This document shows, in pieces, positions 21,506 to 27,909 of a stretch of DNA of 37,085 nucleotides. Below the pieces are notes generated by a model, which did not search any database, had not been told where the DNA came from, and saw only the letters and a list, made by a program, of their open reading frames with translations. The translations under genes and the position numbers were made by a program. This DNA is from a virus: IMG/VR virus record IMGVR_UViG_3300034112_001420, positions 1-37,085 of that record, one strand, 5' to 3'. How positions within the stretch are numbered: position 1 is the stretch's first letter; the number at the start of each line of letters is the position of its first letter.

Positions 21506-22507
21506 ATGGCAGTCGGCTTAGACGTAGGAACAAGTTTTATTGTTTTATCCAAACAAACGCAAGAAGGAATAGAATATAAAGATTTCAGAGATGCGTTTTA
21601 TATTATAAAGCCAACAACACCAGTAGCCACAAAGATGATTGAAAAAGGATTAGCAGGAAAAGTCTTTATTAAAGATACTGATGGTTCTTTTATTCTATTA
21701 GGTAAAGACGCTATTGAAAAAGCAATAGAAAGAAACGATACTGCAAAAAGACCAATGTATAAAGGAGTAGTATCTTCTAAAGAAAAAGATGCAAAAAGAG
21801 TTTTAGCTTTTATTCTAAAAGAAGTAGTCGGAACAGCCTCAGAGTCCAGCGAAAAATTAGTATTCTGCATCCCTGCTCAACCAGTAGATCAAGAAGATGA
21901 AGATTTTGATGTAGGATATCATGAAGATGTTGTTAAAACAGTATTAGGTGAATGTGGTTATGATGCTCGTGCAATCAATGAAGCAGAGGCTTTATGCTAT
22001 GCTGAATTAGATACTGAAGAATATACTGGTATTGCAATTAGTTGTGGTGCTGGTATGACAAATGTTTGTGTCATGTTAAATGGTGAACCTACAGTAGTCT
22101 TTAGTACCACCAAGTCAGGCGACTGGGTTGATCGTATGAGCGCTGTGGCGACCGGAGAGCCGGATAGTGTTGTTCAGGCAGAGAAGGAGGCGGGTGGTTT
22201 TAAAATTGGCGAACCCAATGAAAATCCTATTCTTGGTGCAGTATCTGCATATTATGAAAGACTGATTGATTATACTACTAAACAATTAAGTATGGCCTTA
22301 AATGGTCATAAATCTTTACCAAAATTTAAAAATCCTCTTACTATAGTTATTGCTGGTGGAACATCTCAGGCTAATGGTTATGTAGAAAAATTTATAGAAA
22401 AATTATCTGGTAACAACTTTCCATTAGCAATTAAAGAAGTGAGACACGCTAAAGATCCATTACATGCGGTATCTAAAGGTTGCTTAATTGCTTCTCAAAT
22501 TTTATGA
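21506..22507 (+). CDS. Actin-like / Hsp70-fold ATPase (MreB/ParM group)
   Basis: 333 residues, the length of prokaryotic actins. Actin-fold signatures: phosphate-1 GLDVGTSF (4-11), connect-1-like INEAEALCYAEL (157-168), phosphate-2 IAISCGAGMTNVCVM (176-190), AEKEAGGFKI (225-234, like the AE..K helix of MreB) and the adenosine motif IVIAGGTSQANGY (280-292). Such proteins form ATP-dependent filaments that segregate DNA, position phage assemblies or shape cells; Hsp70-like relatives do not polymerise. The preceding membrane gene may be its anchor. A G+C-rich patch (22120-22200) sits inside the gene. Confidence 0.82.
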   Translation: MAVGLDVGTSFIVLSKQTQEGIEYKDFRDAFYIIKPTTPVATKMIEKGLAGKVFIKDTDGSFILLGKDAIEKAIERNDTAKRPMYKGVVSSKEKDAKRVLAFILKEVVGTASESSEKLVFCIPAQPVDQEDEDFDVGYHEDVVKTVLGECGYDARAINEAEALCYAELDTEEYTGIAISCGAGMTNVCVMLNGEPTVVFSTTKSGDWVDRMSAVATGEPDSVVQAEKEAGGFKIGEPNENPILGAVSAYYERLIDYTTKQLSMALNGHKSLPKFKNPLTIVIAGGTSQANGYVEKFIEKLSGNNFPLAIKEVRHAKDPLHAVSKGCLIASQIL

Positions 22508-23013
22508 CAGATTTATATAGTCTAGGACTAATTTTAGTTCCAGATTTTTTAACAGAATCTGAGGAACAAGATATAGTCTCTAGAATACCAGAATCTAAAG
22601 GTAAAAAAAGATCTTCTGAAAGAAATAGTGTAAGACGTTTTGGATCTAATACTCCTTATAAAAATCAGATAGAGTCTAGTATTATACCAGACTATTTAGA
22701 TAGGATTGGACAAAAATTAGTTGAAAGTCAATTATTATTAGTCAAACCAAATTCTATATCCATTAATGAATATTTACCTGGTAATGCTATTGCCCCACAT
22801 ATAGACAGTATTGAAAGTGGTCCAATTATTACTATCCTTAGTTTATTATCAGATGCAACTATGGTTTTAAATCATCCAAGACAACAAGAACAACAGATTT
22901 TAGTGCCTAAATTAAGCATATTACAACTTAAAGACGAAATAAGATACTCTTGGACTCATGCTATATTACCAGTTCAACATAAAAGATATTCTATAGTATT
23001 CAGAAATGGATAA
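22504..23013 (+). CDS. AlkB-like 2-oxoglutarate/Fe(II) dioxygenase
   Basis: 169 residues from ATG 22504, overlapping the actin-like gene by 4 bases. AlkB-family signatures: SINEYLPGNAIAPHIDS (86-102) with iron ligands H99 and D101, the second His in WTHAI (H152), and RYSIVFR (161-167) with the 2-oxoglutarate-binding R-x-S-x3-R pattern. Family members remove alkyl groups from DNA or RNA bases, or hydroxylate bases and proteins. In a phage, it could repair methyl damage or modify its own or host nucleic acid. Shorter than E. coli AlkB (216), lacking some N-terminal lid. Confidence 0.85.
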   Translation: MTDLYSLGLILVPDFLTESEEQDIVSRIPESKGKKRSSERNSVRRFGSNTPYKNQIESSIIPDYLDRIGQKLVESQLLLVKPNSISINEYLPGNAIAPHIDSIESGPIITILSLLSDATMVLNHPRQQEQQILVPKLSILQLKDEIRYSWTHAILPVQHKRYSIVFRNG

Positions 23014-23068
23014 TATTGGTGTATTTAATTAGGTTAATTAAAACTCCTTAATATAATAGGAGATTATG

Positions 23069-23821
23069 ATGAAATCTATTTTAACTTATCTAATATTATC
23101 TTTTTGTTTGATTTCATATGCTATTGCAGGAACGATAGATCCGTCAGTACCAGACCATAAATATATAGAATATGGTTCGCATTTTAAATATATAGTTAAA
23201 TTATGTGGAATGTATGAGGACAAAACTCCATTTTGTGCGTCTGCTGTAGTGATTACAGAAAATGTTATATTAACAGCAGCGCATGTTGTAAAGGGATATA
23301 AGACATCAGTAGTAAAATTAGATACTGATACTATAGAGGTAAATAATTTTATTTGGCCAAAAGATTATGATGCTGATAAATATGGTACTAATGATATTGC
23401 TATTGGATTTTTACAAAAACCAATCAAATTAGACTTTTATCCAGAATTGTATGATAAAGAAGATGAGCTAGATAAATTATGTTGTATAGCTGGTTATGGT
23501 GTTACTGGTAATTTTATTAATGGAGCGAATATATTTGATGATAAAAAAAGAGCAGGATCTAATATTATAGAGGCAATTGATAGACAACTATTAGTTTGCA
23601 AACCATCCAAATCAACAGATAAAAGAAGAACATCATTAGAATTTATCATAGCAAGTGGCGATAGTGGAGGTGGTCTATTTATAGATAATAAATTAGCAGG
23701 AATAAATTCTTGTGTTAGTGGTAATGGAAAAGAATCATTAAAGTCAACATATGTAACAGAATCGTGTCATACCAGAGTGAGTATACATAGAGAATGGATA
23801 CTAAAGAATATAAAGAAGTAA
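23069..23821 (+). CDS. Secreted trypsin-like serine protease
   Basis: 250 residues from ATG 23069, 6 bases after AGGAG; the ATG at 23066 is 3 bases away and less well placed. A Sec signal peptide is clear: a Lys, then LTYLILSFCLISYAIAG, with cleavage near the AIAG. The chymotrypsin-fold triad follows: LTAAHVV (H72), TNDIAIGFL (D109) and SGDSGGGLF (S199), with several cysteines. It should be exported to the periplasm or medium. The substrate may be a host surface or competing protein; no inhibitor or partner gene is visible. Known phage proteases are mostly capsid-maturation or ClpP types, so a secreted trypsin is unusual. Confidence 0.88.
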   Translation: MKSILTYLILSFCLISYAIAGTIDPSVPDHKYIEYGSHFKYIVKLCGMYEDKTPFCASAVVITENVILTAAHVVKGYKTSVVKLDTDTIEVNNFIWPKDYDADKYGTNDIAIGFLQKPIKLDFYPELYDKEDELDKLCCIAGYGVTGNFINGANIFDDKKRAGSNIIEAIDRQLLVCKPSKSTDKRRTSLEFIIASGDSGGGLFIDNKLAGINSCVSGNGKESLKSTYVTESCHTRVSIHREWILKNIKK

Positions 23822-23892
23822 TATCACCCGACCTGCATAATAAATATATCGTAACTAGTCTGTTGTCAAGGCAAATATTTTTTATATACAAC

Positions 23893-23920
23893 TTGACTAC
23901 CTCTCAGGGCGATATATAAT
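23893..23920 (+). promoter_or_regulatory. Sigma70-type promoter
   Basis: TTGACT (23893-23898), 16-base spacer ending GCGATA, TATAAT (23915-23920). It lies in the 132-base gap after the protease gene and should transcribe the three small genes from 23954. A CTTGAC/GTCAAG inverted pair (23892-23897 with 23865-23870) lies across its -35 region. Confidence 0.75.
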
Positions 23921-23953
23921 AGAACGAGTACACTTTATAAAATTTCAAAAAAA

Positions 23954-24133
23954 ATGCTAGATCCAGATAAAAAAGACCTAAGAAGACAAAAATTTGTGGA
24001 TAAAACCTATAAAAAACCACGAGTATCAGAAGAACAAAGATTTGTTTCTAAAACAAAAAAACAATTCAAGAAAAAAATAGAAGATATCAGAGAAGAAGAA
24101 CTATGGGAAGATTGGGATAATGAAGTATCTTGA
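23954..24133 (+). CDS. Small, highly charged protein
   Basis: 59 residues. The first 45 are strongly basic (KKDLRRQKFVDKTYKKPRV), the tail acidic with two Trp (ELWEDWDNEV). The Shine-Dalgarno region before ATG 23954 is only AAAAAA, so translation may be weak. Placement after the promoter and its overlap with the next gene support it. Role unknown. Confidence 0.5.
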   Translation: MLDPDKKDLRRQKFVDKTYKKPRVSEEQRFVSKTKKQFKKKIEDIREEELWEDWDNEVS

Positions 24134-24359
24134 AGAATTAAATATTGGAGATTCTTTTTCCTATCAAAATCAACTATTTGTATTAACAAGTGATTTTAAG
24201 AGTAATGGGAATAAATTATGTTATTCCTTAAATACTGGATTTCCTACTTGGTTAAGTAGTCAAACTATAGTTGAACATTGTCCAATATATACTTTGGATA
24301 AAGACAATAATATTATACCAGTGAATACAACACCTAAGCATGATACTTTTTCTAATTAG
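24120..24359 (+). CDS. Small protein, unknown function
   Basis: 79 residues, overlapping the previous frame by 14 bases. Begins LEELNIGDSFSYQNQLFVLT, a strand-turn-strand start resembling small beta domains, and continues with FPTWLSSQTIVEHCPIYTL. No motif recognised. Overlaps the next frame by 20 bases. Confidence 0.6.
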   Translation: MKYLEELNIGDSFSYQNQLFVLTSDFKSNGNKLCYSLNTGFPTWLSSQTIVEHCPIYTLDKDNNIIPVNTTPKHDTFSN

Positions 24360-24594
24360 ACTTAAAACTTTTGTAAAATCATTACTTTGGCATATCAATA
24401 AAGGTCTACCCAAAAGTACACAACATCAAATTAATGATAGATTTGCTATCTGTCACTTATGTGATAGTTACGATAAAGAAAATACTCAATGTCTTGAGTG
24501 TGGATGCAATATTAATAATAAAAGAATATTTCTGAATAAATTAGCGTGGGCAGATCAACAATGTCCTCTAGGAAAATGGAATAGTCTGGTGTAG
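24340..24594 (+). CDS. Small cysteine-rich (zinc-binding) protein
   Basis: 84 residues. A basic, partly hydrophobic start (LIRLKTFVKSLLWHINKGLP) is followed by CHLCDSYDKENTQCLECGCN, a further stretch of about 18 residues, and CPLGKW near the end. The CxxC...CxxCGC...CPxGKW pattern occurs in small proteins of phages and bacteria whose role is not established; I recall it often sitting close to sugar-modification genes, as here. Six cysteines should bind one or two zinc ions. The stop falls in the inverted repeat before the macro gene. Confidence 0.65.
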   Translation: MILFLIRLKTFVKSLLWHINKGLPKSTQHQINDRFAICHLCDSYDKENTQCLECGCNINNKRIFLNKLAWADQQCPLGKWNSLV

Positions 24595-24616
24595 GTGTTG
24601 ACTTTTGGACACCAGA
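24585..24616 (+). promoter_or_regulatory. Inverted repeat across the macro-domain promoter
   Basis: TCTGGTGT (24585-24592) and ACACCAGA (24609-24616) are perfect 8-base arms around 16 bases that contain the whole -35 box. It is a candidate operator for a repressor, or a hairpin ending the upstream transcript; no T tract follows, which favours the operator. Confidence 0.6.
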
Positions 24617-24625
24617 TGATACAAT
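24598..24625 (+). promoter_or_regulatory. Promoter of the macro-domain/glycan cluster
   Basis: TTGACT (24598-24603), 16-base spacer, TACAAT (24620-24625) with TG at the extended -10 position. It starts a nearly unbroken run of genes from 24644 to beyond 33455. The -35 box lies between the arms of an inverted repeat. Confidence 0.78.
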
Positions 24626-24643
24626 AGGATATTAGAGGACATT

Positions 24644-25180
24644 ATGAAAACATTATCTCGTCATATACCAATAATTTACGATAATCTTTTTACTTCTGTG
24701 GAAAGTATTATTTATGGTGGATATCATGGTTCTTCTATTATAGTACCTCATGTATGCAATAATGTGAATGTATTCGGTGGTGGTTTTACTGCCGGTATTA
24801 CTAAATACTATCCTATAGTTGGAGAAAATTATTCTTTATTAGGAACACATTTTCTAAAAAACAATCTGGGATATGTACAGTATGTTGAAACTACAAAGGA
24901 TAATACTTATGGGCATAAATTAATATTTGCTAATATGATTGCTCAAAATGGTATAATATCTAAACAGAATCCTAGACCGTTAAACTATGGTGCATTAGTA
25001 AAATGTATGTTGTCAGTATCATCCTATCTGCATAATAATTTTGATAAAGATAGTCCGGTACAAATTCACGCTCCCAAATTTGGTAGCGGCTTGGCCGGTG
25101 GAAACTGGTCTTTAATAGAGGAATTAATTTCAGATATTTGGTCTAAATATAATGTTTTTATATATGATATTAGAAAGTAA
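24644..25180 (+). CDS. Macro-domain protein (ADP-ribose binding)
   Basis: 178 residues, first gene after the promoter, with GAGG before ATG 24644. The macro-domain signature is present: IIVPHVCNNVNVFGGGFTAG (32-51) with the Asn and glycine loop, and HAPKFGSGLAGGNWSLIEEL (142-161) with the GSGLAGG phosphate loop and the following W..IE helix. Macro domains bind, and many hydrolyse, ADP-ribose or ADP-ribosylated targets. In a phage this could remove ADP-ribose placed by host defence toxins or neutralise ADP-ribose-derived signals; that is inference. Substrate not shown. Confidence 0.85.
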   Translation: MKTLSRHIPIIYDNLFTSVESIIYGGYHGSSIIVPHVCNNVNVFGGGFTAGITKYYPIVGENYSLLGTHFLKNNLGYVQYVETTKDNTYGHKLIFANMIAQNGIISKQNPRPLNYGALVKCMLSVSSYLHNNFDKDSPVQIHAPKFGSGLAGGNWSLIEELISDIWSKYNVFIYDIRK

Positions 25181-25185
25181 GTAAT

Positions 25186-25797
25186 ATGAGCGATTGTATG
25201 TCAGAATCGGATATTCATAAAGAAATGGATTTTTGGATCAACTATACTCAACCAACTAAAGACTTTAAACATAAAAATTTTTATGTTAATTTTTTTGATT
25301 TTTTACAAATTAAAAATGAGGTACTAGAAATAGGCTGCGGAGGTTCACCATTTATAACTTATGTCGATAACTATGATAATACTATACAATTAAGTCTTTT
25401 AGATCCATTAATAGATCAAATTTCATCAATACCTAAATATAGTTTTCTGACTAATTATACTAGATATAATCAAAATCTATTGGATAGTTCAATCAATCAG
25501 AAATATGACTATATAGTTTGTCTAAATGTTTTAGATCACTTTCCAAATTCATATACTAATTTCCTAGATAAAATTAAACATATGTTAAAGGATAATGGTA
25601 AAATCTTTTTATATTATGATATTAGAAGAATAAATAATGATGGGCATTATGCTATTAATCATAATGAAATATATAGCTATATTATTAATAATTTTAACAT
25701 AATTAAAGAATCCTTGGACGTGAACCCCGTACACCATAATTGGTCAACAGTTTATCAATCTTATAGAGCGGTGTTGGAGGTTGATACTATTTTATGA
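25186..25797 (+). CDS. Class I SAM-dependent methyltransferase
   Basis: 203 residues. SAM-binding motif I VLEIGCGGSPF (46-56), an acidic end of strand 2 (LSLLDPL), motif IV-like YDYIVCLNVLDHFPN and the post-motif LKDNGKIFLYYDIRR define a Rossmann-type methyltransferase. The methyl acceptor is not shown, but location at the head of the glycan cluster suggests sugar or lipid. ATG 25186 and 25198 are both possible starts. Overlaps the FkbM gene by 4 bases. Strongly AT-rich codons. Confidence 0.82.
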   Translation: MSDCMSESDIHKEMDFWINYTQPTKDFKHKNFYVNFFDFLQIKNEVLEIGCGGSPFITYVDNYDNTIQLSLLDPLIDQISSIPKYSFLTNYTRYNQNLLDSSINQKYDYIVCLNVLDHFPNSYTNFLDKIKHMLKDNGKIFLYYDIRRINNDGHYAINHNEIYSYIINNFNIIKESLDVNPVHHNWSTVYQSYRAVLEVDTIL

Positions 25798-26360
25798 AAT
25801 ATTTAATAGATTGTGGCACACATTTTTTTGAAGGTCTTAAAAAATTAAATAATATTTATAAATTTGACGATACTTGGATGATATATAGTTTTGAAGCAAA
25901 TCCAATTACCTTTAATGCATCTCATAAATATAAACCTAGTTATATTAATTTAATACATATAAATGCTGCCGTATCTACACAAGATGGCTATAAAACCATA
26001 AATTGTGAAGGTAGTCAGAATGGCTGTGGTGAAGGCTCGAATATCTTAGAATTTCCACCACAGAGCGATACTCTTTATGGGCATAGTTTTCAATATCAGA
26101 AGTTACAAACCCCAACTTATGACTTGTGTTCTTTTATATTAAATTTATCTAATATAGATTTTTTAGTTATAAAAATGGACATAGAGGGTGAAGAATATAG
26201 TATCCTTCCACAAATACTAAATAGTAATATCAAAATTGATGATATTTATATTGAATTTCATGAAAGGTTTTTTGAGGATACACAGTACTATGCTAGTCTA
26301 AATTCTTCGTTTATTTCACAATTACATAATAATAATACTAATGTGATAGTTTGGCATTAA
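25794..26360 (+). CDS. FkbM-family methyltransferase
   Basis: 188 residues. SAM-binding features of the FkbM group: LIDCGTH near the start (motif I with a changed glycine pattern), YSFEANP (31-37) and FLVIKMDIEGEEYSIL (118-133, the LKIDVEG-type motif). FkbM enzymes O-methylate sugars or polyketides. It is shorter than typical (about 230-250), with a compact C-terminus (YIEFHERFFEDTQYYAS). Within the glycan cluster, sugar O-methylation is the natural reading. Second methyltransferase in a row. Confidence 0.8.
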   Translation: MKYLIDCGTHFFEGLKKLNNIYKFDDTWMIYSFEANPITFNASHKYKPSYINLIHINAAVSTQDGYKTINCEGSQNGCGEGSNILEFPPQSDTLYGHSFQYQKLQTPTYDLCSFILNLSNIDFLVIKMDIEGEEYSILPQILNSNIKIDDIYIEFHERFFEDTQYYASLNSSFISQLHNNNTNVIVWH

Positions 26361-26362
26361 AT

Positions 26363-27046
26363 ATGAAATTATATACCTTTTATACAGATAGTCATTCTAT
26401 ATTATTTGATAATTTTTTTAAACCCTCTCTGTCTATAGTAGATAGTATTGATCTAATTTATAAAAAAGAACCTCAAAAGTGTACAACCGCATCCTATATG
26501 GATAGTGGTTGGCTAGAAACTATGAAGTCTAAGGTTCAACTGCATATTGAAGCGTCCAAACAGTTTGATGATCAACACTTTATTTATTCGGATTGCGATA
26601 TTATCTTTTTAGATTCCAATTTAGTACAGATATTACTTGAAGAATTAGATGATAATGATATTGCTTTTCAGGATGATGTCGAGCCTTATGGCAATAGACC
26701 AACGTGTTGTGCTGGTTTTTTTATTAGCAAAACTAATAAATCAACATTATCTATATGGGAAAATGTTTTAGATATACTTAATAAATTACCACAAAATACT
26801 AATCAAAACGATCAAACATTATTAAATTTGATACTTAATAATACTGGATCTAATATTAAATATAAACTTTTATCTCATAAATTTTTTACATTAGCACAGT
26901 ATAGAAAAGAATTATGGGATAAAAAAACAAATTTTTTTGATTTCGATATACCGACTAATATAGTAACATATCACGCTAATTGGACTCATGGAGTGTCCAA
27001 TAAAATTAATTTACTCAATATGGTTAAATCTAAAAAACAAATATGA
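26363..27046 (+). CDS. Glycosyltransferase (nucleotide-diphospho-sugar transferase type)
   Basis: 227 residues from ATG 26363 (a TTG at 26351 is in frame). A GT-A fold is suggested by the DxD motif in FIYSDCDIIFLDS (73-85, D77 and D79), which binds the metal and sugar nucleotide. QDDVEPYGNRPTCCAGFFIS and NDQTLLNLIL, the acceptor-side helix seen in this group, follow. The donor sugar is not identifiable. Overlaps the epimerase gene in ATGA, so they should be translated together. Confidence 0.75.
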   Translation: MKLYTFYTDSHSILFDNFFKPSLSIVDSIDLIYKKEPQKCTTASYMDSGWLETMKSKVQLHIEASKQFDDQHFIYSDCDIIFLDSNLVQILLEELDDNDIAFQDDVEPYGNRPTCCAGFFISKTNKSTLSIWENVLDILNKLPQNTNQNDQTLLNLILNNTGSNIKYKLLSHKFFTLAQYRKELWDKKTNFFDFDIPTNIVTYHANWTHGVSNKINLLNMVKSKKQI

Positions 27047-27909
27047 ACATACTGATTACAGGACATAAAGGCTTTGTTGGTGGATATTTTTTAAAAAAAT
27101 ATAGTAATCATAATATCTTAGGTATAGATATAAAAGAAGGTAATGATGCTAGAGATTTTTTTAAACAAGACAATTCTGCTTTTGATTTAGTAATACATCT
27201 GGCTGCTGTCGTTGGTGGTCGCCAAACAATTGAAAACTCTCCTATATCTGTGGCTGTGGATTTATCCATAGATGCTGAATTTTTCGCATGGTGTTTACGA
27301 ACAAAACCAAAGCACATCATTTATTTCTCATCCTCTGCCGCGTATCCTATAGAATACCAATATAGAGATTCTGGTATTTTATTACGAGAGGATATGATAG
27401 ATCTCGATAATATCAAGTCTCCAGATTTGACATATGGTTGGGCAAAATTGACAGGAGAATATCTTGCTAAATTTATATCTAATGAAGGAATAAATACTAC
27501 AATTTTTAGACCATTTTCTGGTTATGGTACAGATCAAGATTTGTCTTATCCCTTTCCTTCATTTATACAAAGAGGATTATTAAAAAAAGATCCTTTTGAG
27601 ATTTGGGGGGATGGTTGTCAAGTAAGAGATTTTATTCATATGGAAGATGTGATGAATGCTGTAGACATATGTGTACAAAATAAAATATATGGTACTTATA
27701 ATTTAGGTACTGGCCGACCGATATCTTTTAATCAGTTGTGTCGTATGGTGTGTGAACAGAGTGGATATAATCCTACTATCAACCATCTGCCAGCAGCACC
27801 AACTGGCGTAATGTATAGAGTATGCGATCCATCTCTCATGTTAAAGTTTTATCAACCTAAAATTAGTTTAGAAGAAGGCATATATAGAGCATTAAAAGAG
27901 ACTATTTAA
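27043..27909 (+). CDS. NAD-dependent sugar-nucleotide epimerase/dehydratase
   Basis: 288 residues, extended short-chain dehydrogenase family. The NAD loop GHKGFVGG (7-14) fits GxxGxxG, and an Asp ends strand 2 (LGIDI). VIHLAAVVGGRQTIENSP gives the second nucleotide contact. FSSSAAYP (95-102) with YGWAK (131-135) supplies the Ser-Tyr-Lys catalytic set, then IFRPFSGYG, and GDGCQVRDFIHMEDV binds substrate. Enzymes of this shape make UDP-, dTDP- or GDP-sugar donors. The fucosyltransferase-like domain in the next gene makes a GDP-fucose-type product attractive, but substrate is not proven. Starts one frame junction (ATGA) after the glycosyltransferase. Confidence 0.88.
   Translation: MNILITGHKGFVGGYFLKKYSNHNILGIDIKEGNDARDFFKQDNSAFDLVIHLAAVVGGRQTIENSPISVAVDLSIDAEFFAWCLRTKPKHIIYFSSSAAYPIEYQYRDSGILLREDMIDLDNIKSPDLTYGWAKLTGEYLAKFISNEGINTTIFRPFSGYGTDQDLSYPFPSFIQRGLLKKDPFEIWGDGCQVRDFIHMEDVMNAVDICVQNKIYGTYNLGTGRPISFNQLCRMVCEQSGYNPTINHLPAAPTGVMYRVCDPSLMLKFYQPKISLEEGIYRALKETI

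Noticed and set aside
23864-23898. A minus-strand promoter facing back into the protease gene (TTGACA as the complement of 23864-23869)
   Set aside because: The best -10 match is at 15 or 17 bases and weak, and no minus-strand gene lies to the left. Kept only as a mirrored element beside the forward promoter.
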